38,947 nucleotides of DNA from Thiogranum sp. (lineage in GTDB: Bacteria; Pseudomonadota; Gammaproteobacteria; DSM-19610), in assembly GCA_024102665.1 (NCBI GenBank), contig JAGFJP010000007.1, forward strand, positions 1 to 38,947, read 5' to 3'. Of the stretch, positions 32,342 to 38,947 are shown piece after piece. Position numbers and translations under genes: made by a program. The notes below the pieces were generated by a model. The model did not search any database and was not told the origin of the DNA. It worked only from the letters and a program-made list of their open reading frames with translations. The stretch's first letter is position 1. Each line of letters opens with the position of its first letter.

Positions 32342-33021
32342 GCACCGCACCACTCAGCCACGCTTACCTGATCCTGTTCAAACGCGATCTGTTGCTGGCG
32401 TTCCGCAAGCGCGCGGAAATCATCAATCCCCTGTTGTTCTTCGTGCTGGTGACCGCCTTGTTCCCGCTGGGCATCGGTGCGGATCCGGCGTTGCTGCGCG
32501 CTGTCGGCCCCGGCATCATCTGGGTTGCCGCGCTGCTCGCCGCGCTGTTGTCGCTGGAGACCATTTTCCGCTCGGATTTCGAGGACGGCTCGCTCGAACA
32601 GCTGCTGCTCAGCCCGCACCCGTTGTCGGTGCTGATGCTCGCCAAGGTTTCCGCGCACTGGGTGATCACCGGACTGCCGCTGCTGCTGGTGGCCCCGTTG
32701 CTGGGCCTGCTGCTGGATCTCGGCGCGGATGCCAACGCCACCCTGCTTTTGACCCTGGCGCTGGGTACTCCGGTGCTGAGCCTGATCGGAACCATCGGCG
32801 TTGCGCTGACTGTAGGACTGCGCCGCGGCGGCATGATCCTGTCCCTGCTTGTGTTACCGTTGTATGTTCCCGTATTGATTTTCGCGTCCAGCGCGGTTTC
32901 GACCGCCGGCGCTGGACTCTCGATCAGCGCGCACCTGTCCTTGTTGATCGCCCTGCTGGCGCTGGCCCTGAGCCTTTCGCCGGCGGCGACAGCGGCGGCG
33001 TTGCGGATCAGTTTGAGCTAA
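32338..33021 (+). CDS. ccmB: Haem exporter membrane subunit CcmB
   Basis: CcmB is the integral membrane partner of CcmA. The 227-residue product has six hydrophobic segments (about 28-46, 52-72, 98-124, 130-156, 160-185, 195-220) and the family sequence Phe-Arg-Ser-Asp-Phe-Glu-Asp-Gly-Ser-Leu-Glu-Gln-Leu between the second and third. The ATG at 32338 overlaps the ccmA stop (ATGA). The frame is open further upstream inside ccmA, which is not meaningful. Confidence 0.96.
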   Translation: MSTAPLSHAYLILFKRDLLLAFRKRAEIINPLLFFVLVTALFPLGIGADPALLRAVGPGIIWVAALLAALLSLETIFRSDFEDGSLEQLLLSPHPLSVLMLAKVSAHWVITGLPLLLVAPLLGLLLDLGADANATLLLTLALGTPVLSLIGTIGVALTVGLRRGGMILSLLVLPLYVPVLIFASSAVSTAGAGLSISAHLSLLIALLALALSLSPAATAAALRISLS

Positions 33022-33033
33022 AGGGCCTGAGGC

Positions 33034-33771
33034 ATGTGGCGTTTCTTTCATCAAATGGGTTCACCCCGCTATTTCTACCACCTGGCCGGGCGCCTGGTTC
33101 CCTGGCTGGGCGTGGCCTGCCTGGTGTTTCTTCTCTACGGCCTGTACGACGGACTGGTGCTGGCGCCGACCGATTACCAGCAGGGTGACAGCTATCGCAT
33201 CATGTTCATACACGTGCCGGCGGCCTGGATGTCGCTGTTCATCTACATGGTCATGGCGGGTGCCGGCGCCATCGGTCTCATCTGGCACATGAAGCTCGCC
33301 GAAATCATTGCCGTGAGCTGCGCGCCGATCGGAGCGTCCTTTACCTTCCTCGCGCTGGTGACCGGTTCCATCTGGGGCAAACCCATGTGGGGCACCTGGT
33401 GGGTGTGGGATGCGCGCCTGACCTCGGAGCTGATTCTGCTGTTTCTTTATCTCGGTGTGATGGCGCTGCATAATGCCGTCGAAGACAAGCGCACCGCGGC
33501 GCGCGCCACGTCGATTCTCGCCATTGTCGGTGTCGTCAACATCCCCATCATCCATTACTCCGTGGAGTGGTGGAACACACTGCACCAGGGACCGACAGTC
33601 ACCAAGTTCGATGCGCCGTCCATCGATATCGATATGCTGATCCCGCTGCTGGTCATGGCGGTGGCATTCAAGCTGTTTTTTGTCATGGTGTTGCTGATGC
33701 GCGCGCGCTGCGAAGTGCTGCAACGCGAACGCAATACCCAATGGGTGCGAGAACTGGTGGAAGCATCATGA
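33034..33771 (+). CDS. ccmC: Haem handling protein CcmC
   Basis: CcmC presents haem to CcmE at the periplasmic face. The 245-residue protein has six membrane segments, the tryptophan-rich WWD-type motif Trp-Gly-Thr-Trp-Trp-Val-Trp-Asp-Ala-Arg, and two likely haem-ligand histidines, in His-Val-Pro-Ala-Ala-Trp and in Ile-His-Tyr-Ser-Val-Glu-Trp-Trp. It follows ccmB by 12 bases with a TGAGG ribosome site, the only real gap in the operon. Confidence 0.97.
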   Translation: MWRFFHQMGSPRYFYHLAGRLVPWLGVACLVFLLYGLYDGLVLAPTDYQQGDSYRIMFIHVPAAWMSLFIYMVMAGAGAIGLIWHMKLAEIIAVSCAPIGASFTFLALVTGSIWGKPMWGTWWVWDARLTSELILLFLYLGVMALHNAVEDKRTAARATSILAIVGVVNIPIIHYSVEWWNTLHQGPTVTKFDAPSIDIDMLIPLLVMAVAFKLFFVMVLLMRARCEVLQRERNTQWVRELVEAS

Positions 33772-33938
33772 GCCTGCAGGAATTTTTCGACATGGGTGGT
33801 TACGGCGTCTATGTGTGGAGCTCATACGGCATCGCCGCGCTGGTACTCCTGGCCAACGTACTATTCCCGATACTGGAACGACGCAGGTTGATGGCCGGCC
33901 TGGCCCGCCGCGCGCGTCGAGAGAGGCAGCAATCATGA
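33768..33938 (+). CDS. ccmD: Haem exporter protein CcmD
   Basis: CcmD is a small membrane protein needed to release holo-CcmE from CcmABC. The 56-residue product has Phe-Phe-Asp-Met-Gly-Gly-Tyr-Gly-Val-Tyr-Val-Trp at the start, one membrane segment (about 15-35) and a very basic tail, all usual for CcmD. The start overlaps the ccmC stop and the stop overlaps the ccmE start (both ATGA). Confidence 0.95.
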   Translation: MSLQEFFDMGGYGVYVWSSYGIAALVLLANVLFPILERRRLMAGLARRARRERQQS

Positions 33939-34393
33939 AACCCGCACGCAAGAAACGCATGATCCTGATCGGCCTGATGGTGGCGGGTGTCGCCGTCGCT
34001 GTAGGCTTCGGCCTCAGGGCCTTCAACCAGAACCTGATGTTCTTCTACTCGCCGAGTGAAGTGGTGGCCGGCTCCGCGCCGGCCAACGCGCCCTTCCGTA
34101 TCGGCGGCCTGGTCAGCAACGGCAGCGTGCAGCGCCAGAGCGACGGCCTGACGGTGCAGTTCGATGTAACCGACCAGGCGAAGTCGGTAACGGTTCAGTA
34201 CACCGGCATTCTTCCCGACCTGTTCCGCGAGGGCCAGGGCATCGTCGCGCACGGGCGCCTCGGACCCGGTGGCACGTTCATCGCCGATGAAGTGCTGGCC
34301 AAACACGATGAAAACTACATGCCGCCGGAAGTGGCCGATTCGCTGCAGAAAGCCCACGAAGCCGGCGTCAGCCAGGGAGCGGCTGCGCCATGA
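33935..34393 (+). CDS. ccmE: Haem chaperone CcmE
   Basis: CcmE binds haem covalently in the periplasm and passes it to CcmF. The 152-residue product has a basic N-terminus, one membrane anchor (about 9-27), an OB-fold domain and the haem-binding His124 in Leu-Ala-Lys-His-Asp-Glu-Asn-Tyr, so it is of the classical His type. Overlaps of four bases join it to ccmD and ccmF. Confidence 0.97.
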   Translation: MKPARKKRMILIGLMVAGVAVAVGFGLRAFNQNLMFFYSPSEVVAGSAPANAPFRIGGLVSNGSVQRQSDGLTVQFDVTDQAKSVTVQYTGILPDLFREGQGIVAHGRLGPGGTFIADEVLAKHDENYMPPEVADSLQKAHEAGVSQGAAAP

Positions 34394-36393
34394 CGCCGGA
34401 ACTCGGACACTTTGCGCTGATCCTTTCACTGTGCCTCGCCTTCTTGCAGGCCGTATTCCCGCTCATTGGCAGCATCAACCGAACACCCGCATGGGTGGCG
34501 ATGGCGCGTCCGCTGGCGTGGGGTCAGTTCGTGTTTCTGAGCCTTTCGTTTGCCGCGCTGATCTACGCGTTCCTGATTGATGACTTCTCGGTGCTGTACG
34601 TGGCGCAGCACGGCAACACCCAGCTGCCGACAATCTTCAAGATCTCCGCGGTATGGGGCGCCCACGAGGGCTCGCTGCTGCTGTGGGCGTGGATTCTTGC
34701 AGCGTGGATGGTTGCCGTCGCATCCTTCGCGCGCAACCTGCCGGCGGAAATGCTGGCCCGGGTGCTGTCGATCATGGGCATGATCAGCATCGGCTTTCTG
34801 TGTTTCCTCCTGTTTACCTCCAATCCGTTTGAACGCCTGTTTCCCGCGCCCCTGGAAGGCGGTGAACTGAATCCGCTGTTGCAGGATTTCGGGCTGGCCG
34901 TGCATCCGCCCATGCTCTACATGGGCTACGTCGGCCTGTCGGTCGCCTTCAGTTTCGCCATCGCCGCGCTGATCGGCGGCAAAATGGATGCCGCCTGGGC
35001 GCGCTGGTCGCGACCCTGGACGCTGATCGCCTGGGTGTTCCTCACCCTGGGCATCACACTCGGCAGCTGGTGGGCCTATTACGAACTCGGCTGGGGCGGA
35101 TGGTGGTTCTGGGATCCGGTCGAGAACGCTTCGTTCATGCCCTGGCTGGTCGGCACGGCGCTGGTCCATTCGCTGGCCGTCACCGAAAAACGCGGCGCCT
35201 TCAAGCGCTGGACGGTGTTGCTGGCGTTAATGGCCTTTTCGCTGAGCCTGCTCGGGACCTTCCTGGTGCGCTCCGGCGTGCTGACCTCGGTACACGCCTT
35301 CGCAACCGATCCCGCGCGCGGATTGTTCATACTGGTGTTCCTGTGCCTGGTGATCGGCGGCTCCCTGTCCGTGTACGCCTGGCGCGCGCCCAGCATTTCG
35401 CGCGGCGGCGGTTTCGACATGGTGTCGCGTGAAAGCATGCTGCTGGGCAATAACCTGCTGCTCATCATCACCACCGCGCTGGTGTTGCTGGGCACCCTGG
35501 CGCCGCTGCTCTACGACGCCATGGGCTGGGGCAAGATTTCGGTCGGCTTCCCCTGGTTCAACACCATGTTCGTGACTTTCATGCCGTTGATGGTGCTGAT
35601 CATGGGCGCTGGGCCCCTGACGCGCTGGAAGCACCAGGATCCTGCGGCCCTGTTGCGCACACTGCGTATTGCCTTCGCCATCAGTCTTGCCGCCGGTGTG
35701 CTGGTGGCCTTGCCGTTCGCGAGCGGCTCGATATCGGCAGGCATCGCTGTCGCGCTGGCGCTGTGGCTGGTGATCACCCTGCTGTCCGGCCTGCGCCAGC
35801 GTTTCAGAAACCGCGCCGGCAGCGGCGGCTTGCTCAGGGATTTCGCCAGTCGCAACGGACGTTCCTACTACGGCATGTGGGTGGCCCATATCGGCGTGGC
35901 GTTCTTCATCATCGGCGTCACCTTCGTGACGCAGTTCGATATCGAGAAGGACGTGCGCATGAGTCCCGGCGACAGCGTCGAACTCGCAGGCTACGAGTTC
36001 CGCTTCGATGGCGTGCGCCTGCAGCAGGGGCCCAACTACCAGTCACAATTCGGTACGGTTCATGTCTTCAAGGGCGACAGGCAGATCGCCGAGCTGCATC
36101 CGGAGAAACGCACCTACCGCGTGCAGAGCAATCCCATGACCGAAGCCGGCATCGACGCGGGATTCACGCGCGATATCTATGTGTCGCTGGGCGAATCGCT
36201 GGGCGGTGGCGACTGGGCGCTGCGCCTGTATTACAAGCCGTTCGTGCGCTGGATCTGGTTGGGCGGCATCCTGATCGGCGCCGGCGGACTGCTGGCCGCC
36301 AGCGATCCCCGCTACCGCAGCCGGGTGCTGGAGAAACTGCGTACCCGGCAACCGGTCGCGGATAAAGCGCACGCCGCGGAGGGTCGCGCCTGA
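34390..36393 (+). CDS. ccmF: Haem lyase subunit CcmF
   Basis: CcmF takes haem from CcmE and, with CcmH and CcmI, attaches it to apocytochrome c. The 667-residue product is a multi-pass membrane protein with the WWD motif Gly-Gly-Trp-Trp-Phe-Trp-Asp-Pro-Val-Glu-Asn near residue 237 and the expected histidines, for example in Trp-Gly-Ala-His-Glu-Gly and Leu-Val-His-Ser-Leu. Its length fits the family (about 650). The stop shares one base with the ccmG start. Confidence 0.97.
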   Translation: MTPELGHFALILSLCLAFLQAVFPLIGSINRTPAWVAMARPLAWGQFVFLSLSFAALIYAFLIDDFSVLYVAQHGNTQLPTIFKISAVWGAHEGSLLLWAWILAAWMVAVASFARNLPAEMLARVLSIMGMISIGFLCFLLFTSNPFERLFPAPLEGGELNPLLQDFGLAVHPPMLYMGYVGLSVAFSFAIAALIGGKMDAAWARWSRPWTLIAWVFLTLGITLGSWWAYYELGWGGWWFWDPVENASFMPWLVGTALVHSLAVTEKRGAFKRWTVLLALMAFSLSLLGTFLVRSGVLTSVHAFATDPARGLFILVFLCLVIGGSLSVYAWRAPSISRGGGFDMVSRESMLLGNNLLLIITTALVLLGTLAPLLYDAMGWGKISVGFPWFNTMFVTFMPLMVLIMGAGPLTRWKHQDPAALLRTLRIAFAISLAAGVLVALPFASGSISAGIAVALALWLVITLLSGLRQRFRNRAGSGGLLRDFASRNGRSYYGMWVAHIGVAFFIIGVTFVTQFDIEKDVRMSPGDSVELAGYEFRFDGVRLQQGPNYQSQFGTVHVFKGDRQIAELHPEKRTYRVQSNPMTEAGIDAGFTRDIYVSLGESLGGGDWALRLYYKPFVRWIWLGGILIGAGGLLAASDPRYRSRVLEKLRTRQPVADKAHAAEGRA

Positions 36394-36932
36394 TGCCCGC
36401 GTTTGTCCGTTATCTGACACCGCTGGTGCTGTTTCTGGCGCTGGCGGGTTTGCTCTACAAGGGTCTGAACCTCAATCCCAGAGAGGTGCCTTCGCCGCTG
36501 ATCGGCAAACCGGCGCCGGAGTTCTCGCTGCCCGGCCTCGAGGAGCCGCTCACTACAGTGAGCCTCGACGACTTTCGCGGCGAAGTCACGCTGTTCAACG
36601 TGTGGGCCACCTGGTGCAGCGGCTGTCGCGCCGAACACCCGGTATTGATGCGCCTGGCCGAAGCCGGCGTCAGGATCTACGGGCTCGACTACAAGGACGA
36701 CCGCAACGACGCAAAGCGCTGGCTGCTGCGCTATGGCAATCCGTATATCGCCAATGCCTTCGACGAAAGCGGCAAGGTCGGCATCGACTGGGGCGTTTAC
36801 GGGACACCGGAGACTTTTATCGTCGATCGCAACGGCATCATCCGCTACAAGCACATCGGTCCGATCACCATCGACGCGGTGAACACGAAAATCATGCCGC
36901 TGATCGAGCAATTGAAGGAAGACAAGGGATGA
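36393..36932 (+). CDS. ccmG: Thiol:disulfide oxidoreductase CcmG/DsbE
   Basis: CcmG is a membrane-anchored periplasmic thioredoxin that reduces apocytochrome c thiols before haem attachment. The 179-residue product has an anchor (about 8-22) and the active site Trp-Cys-Ser-Gly-Cys (Cys75, Cys78) after Asn-Val-Trp-Ala-Thr. The central pair is Ser-Gly rather than the Pro-Thr or Pro-Ser more often seen. The cis-proline loop Tyr-Gly-Thr-Pro-Glu-Thr is present. Its reductant (DsbD or CcdA) is not in the window. Confidence 0.96.
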   Translation: MPAFVRYLTPLVLFLALAGLLYKGLNLNPREVPSPLIGKPAPEFSLPGLEEPLTTVSLDDFRGEVTLFNVWATWCSGCRAEHPVLMRLAEAGVRIYGLDYKDDRNDAKRWLLRYGNPYIANAFDESGKVGIDWGVYGTPETFIVDRNGIIRYKHIGPITIDAVNTKIMPLIEQLKEDKG

Positions 36933-37417
36933 ATCTATGGCGCAGTCTGCTGATCGCCATCGCGATCGGCAGCGTGACCCCGGCGTGGGCGGGGCTGGAA
37001 GCGTTCGATTTCAGCGGCAATGTCAACGAGGACCGCTACAAGGAACTGATCGCCGAGGTTCGCTGCCTGGTGTGTCAGAACCAGTCGCTGGCGGACTCCG
37101 ACGCTGGTCTGGCACACGACCTGCGCATGGAAGTCTACAAGTTGATGGAACAGGGACAGAGCGACGAACAGATCATCGATTTCCTGGTCAGCCGTTACGG
37201 TGATTTCGTGCTCTACCAGCCACCGGTCAAACCCTCGACCTACCTGCTGTGGTACGGCCCTTTCGTGCTGCTGGCGCTGGGTCTGCTGCTGTTATTGCGC
37301 ACGCTGCGCCAGCGGCGTGCGCAAATTCAGAGCGAACCCGGACTGTCGCCCGAGGAACAGCAGCGCGTGGAACGACTGCTCAACGAAAGCGATTCCGGTA
37401 AAGAGGAACGCCAATGA
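36929..37417 (+). CDS. ccmH: Cytochrome c maturation protein CcmH
   Basis: CcmH handles apocytochrome thiols at the haem lyase. The 162-residue product has a signal peptide (1-21), the redox motif Val-Arg-Cys-Leu-Val-Cys-Gln-Asn-Gln-Ser (Arg-Cys-x-x-Cys) and a C-terminal membrane segment (about 105-125). It is the short form: the TPR part that is fused in E. coli CcmH is the separate ccmI here. It overlaps both neighbours by four bases. Confidence 0.97.
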   Translation: MNLWRSLLIAIAIGSVTPAWAGLEAFDFSGNVNEDRYKELIAEVRCLVCQNQSLADSDAGLAHDLRMEVYKLMEQGQSDEQIIDFLVSRYGDFVLYQPPVKPSTYLLWYGPFVLLALGLLLLLRTLRQRRAQIQSEPGLSPEEQQRVERLLNESDSGKEERQ

Positions 37418-38661
37418 GCACGTTCTGGTTACTGGTAATCGCCATGATGCTGCTGGCGCTGGTGTTTTCAGCCGCCCCGCTGCTGCGCAGGCGTCACGAC
37501 ACGAGCATCGATCAGAACCAGCTCAACACCGCGGTCATCAGGGAACAGCTGCGCGAACTGCAGGCGGATCTGGATGCCGGTAAACTCGACCAGGCATCCT
37601 GGAACGCGGCCAAAACCGACCTTGAGCGCGAACTGCTGAACCAGCTCGACGACGGCAATGAAGGTACCGCCGCCGCACCGCGCAGCGGCCGCTGGGCTGT
37701 CGGCCTGGTCGGTCTGCTGGTGCCGCTGGTCGCGGTCCTGCTTTACCTGCAGCTGGGCGCCGTCGATTTTCAGGAACGCCGGGAGCTGACGGCGGCCGCG
37801 CAGGGCGCCGACGCCGACGGTCACCCGCTGGTGGCAATGGTGGCGCAACTGTCACAACGCATGCGCGAGAATCCCGACCAGCTGGAAGGCTGGTTGCTGC
37901 TGGCGCGCAGTTACGCGGCGCTGAACCAGTTCGACAATGCGCTCGAAGCCTATGCGCAGGCGCGCCGCCTGGTCGGCGATCAACCCGAGCTGCTGATTGA
38001 TTCCGCCGACATGCTGGTCATGGCCAGCGGCGGCCAGTTCACCGATGAGGTGGGCGCACTGCTGGATCAGGCGCTTTCCGTGCAGCCCGATAACGCCAAG
38101 GGCCTGTGGCTGAAAGGTCACTGGAAATTCCGTAACAACGATATCCAGGGCGCGATCGACAACTGGAAAAAGGCCGCTGCCCAGTTGCCTCCAGACAGTG
38201 AAAACGTGCTGGCCATAAACCAGCAGATCCGGCAGGCACAGATTGCGCTGGGGATGCCGCAAAGCGAAGCGCCCGACGCGGCTGCGCCCGACACCGGCAA
38301 ACAGCAATCCGCCGGCGGCGCAATCGAGGTCACGGTGAGGCTGGATCCGGCGCTGACGCAACAGGCCGCGCCGGGAGACACGGTGTTCATTTTCGCCAGG
38401 GCGGTCGAAGGCCCGCGCATGCCGCTGGCGATTGTGCGCAAGCAGGTCGCGGATCTACCCGTCAGTGTCAGGCTGGATGACTCGCTGGCGATGACGCCGG
38501 CGATGGTGCTGTCGAATTTCGACCAGGTCGCAGTCGGCGCGAGAGTTTCGAGATCCGGCAATGCCATGGCCCAGAGCGGCGACCTGGAGGGATTGACCAG
38601 TCCTGTGCAGGTCGCGCGGGGTGAAGCGGTGGAAGTTGTTATCGACGCGGCCGTTCCCTGA
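37414..38661 (+). CDS. ccmI: Apocytochrome chaperone CcmI
   Basis: CcmI binds the C-terminus of apocytochrome c and brings it to CcmFH. The 415-residue product has two membrane segments (about 3-24 and 93-113) around a cytoplasmic loop with a Leu-rich helix. TPR-like repeats follow (about 145-290), then a C-terminal beta-rich domain (about 300-415) beginning Ile-Glu-Val-Thr-Val-Arg-Leu-Asp-Pro. This is the long two-part CcmI form. It ends the operon. Confidence 0.94.
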   Translation: MSTFWLLVIAMMLLALVFSAAPLLRRRHDTSIDQNQLNTAVIREQLRELQADLDAGKLDQASWNAAKTDLERELLNQLDDGNEGTAAAPRSGRWAVGLVGLLVPLVAVLLYLQLGAVDFQERRELTAAAQGADADGHPLVAMVAQLSQRMRENPDQLEGWLLLARSYAALNQFDNALEAYAQARRLVGDQPELLIDSADMLVMASGGQFTDEVGALLDQALSVQPDNAKGLWLKGHWKFRNNDIQGAIDNWKKAAAQLPPDSENVLAINQQIRQAQIALGMPQSEAPDAAAPDTGKQQSAGGAIEVTVRLDPALTQQAAPGDTVFIFARAVEGPRMPLAIVRKQVADLPVSVRLDDSLAMTPAMVLSNFDQVAVGARVSRSGNAMAQSGDLEGLTSPVQVARGEAVEVVIDAAVP

Positions 38662-38666
38662 CGCGG

Positions 38667-38689
38667 CGCGGCGTTATTGACCGCGTTTT
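38667..38689 (+). terminator. Possible terminator of the ccm operon
   Basis: CGCGG and CCGCG form a five-pair GC stem with a nine-base loop followed by TTTT, six bases after the ccmI stop. The stem is short and the U run only four bases, so it may be a weak terminator. Confidence 0.4.
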
Positions 38690-38702
38690 GCAGGGACCTG
38701 AC

Positions 38703-38947
38703 TCACAGCCCTTTCAACAACCAGAATCCCGAGCTGTCGTGTTCCTGCAGCAGTTGCGCGATATCCGGGTGTCCGGCTGCGGTGGCCAGCGTGACAGCCT
38801 GTTCCCGGTTGCGGTTTCTCAGCGAGGGATCGGCCCCCTTTTTCAGCAGACGTTCGACGACGGCTCTATGTCCTGCCGAGGCAGCCAGCATCAAGGCCGT
38901 ATTGCCTTCGCGGTTCTTTTTGTCAACGTTGATTTCAAATTCAGATA
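38703..38947 (-). CDS. Ankyrin-repeat protein (C-terminal part, 5' end outside the window)
   Basis: The visible 80 codons encode about two ankyrin repeats: Asn-Thr-Ala-Leu-Met-Leu-Ala-Ala-Ser-Ala-Gly-His with Leu-Leu-Lys-Lys-Gly-Ala-Asp-Pro, then Ala-Val-Thr-Leu-Ala-Thr-Ala-Ala-Gly-His. The frame is open to the window edge, and its 5' part must lie beyond. An internal TTG/ATG (38894/38891) is not the real start, because the repeat consensus continues upstream of it. Partner and function are unknown. It is convergent with the ccm operon. Confidence 0.85.
   Translation of the reverse strand, partial: SEFEINVDKKNREGNTALMLAASAGHRAVVERLLKKGADPSLRNRNREQAVTLATAAGHPDIAQLLQEHDSSGFWLLKGL

Noticed and set aside
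1-38947. CRISPR array, tRNA or rRNA genes, prophage or toxin-antitoxin genes
   Set aside because: No regularly spaced direct repeats, no cloverleaf-type sequence and no recognisable proteins of these classes were seen by reading; a tool-based scan could still find a short RNA gene.

Overview
The window reads as chromosomal DNA of a GC-rich gammaproteobacterium outside the Enterobacterales. The evidence is gene order: gyrA, serC, pheA, hisC, tyrA, aroA, cmk, rpsA and ihfB follow the aromatic/histidine supra-operon layout known from Pseudomonas and relatives, and mtnA, mtaD, ubiG and a MupP-like phosphatase follow in the order I recall from Pseudomonas aeruginosa. The hpnCDE squalene genes and a complete system I cytochrome c maturation operon fit an environmental, respiring, possibly hopanoid-making lineage such as the Chromatiales and their neighbours. 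I cannot name genus or family.

Layout. Positions 1-15094 are one long minus-strand block: gyrA, serC, serA, pheA, hisC, tyrA, aroA, cmk, rpsA, ihfB, lapA, lapB, pyrF, then the first codons of a secreted protein at the left edge. mtnA (minus) is divergent from a plus-strand OmpA-like gene. mtaD, ubiG, a mupP-like phosphatase gene and a fumarylacetoacetate-hydrolase-family gene follow on the plus strand. A minus-strand phosphate-selective-type porin gene, with a candidate array of four Pho boxes upstream, is divergent from a GT4 glycosyltransferase gene. rmuC, hpnC, hpnD, hpnE and a YciK-like reductase gene follow on the plus strand. A minus-strand gene for a periplasmic protein with two thioredoxin domains, a plus-strand diguanylate cyclase gene and a minus-strand flavin reductase gene lie before the nine-gene operon ccmABCDEFGHI (31703-38661). 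The 3' part of an ankyrin-repeat gene enters from the right edge on the minus strand.

How the genes work together. The left block couples serine, phenylalanine, tyrosine, histidine and chorismate synthesis with CMP kinase, ribosomal protein S1, IHF and the LapAB control of lipopolysaccharide synthesis. mtnA and mtaD belong to methylthioadenosine salvage. hpnCDE turn farnesyl diphosphate into squalene. The ccm genes export and attach haem to c-type cytochromes.

Non-coding structure. Three kinds of small palindromic repeat lie between genes: a 184-bp palindrome near the left edge, three copies or remnants of a family with ends GTCATTGCGAG/CTCGCAATGAC, and one 126-bp element with ends ATTCCGGGGACAG/CTGTCCCCGGAAT just before mtaD. 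I saw no rRNA, tRNA, CRISPR array, intact transposase or phage gene, and no clearly new multi-gene system. The observations I rate highest are the Pho-box array between the porin and glycosyltransferase genes, the repeats placed at translation starts inside essential operons, and the two-domain thioredoxin protein near the ccm operon.
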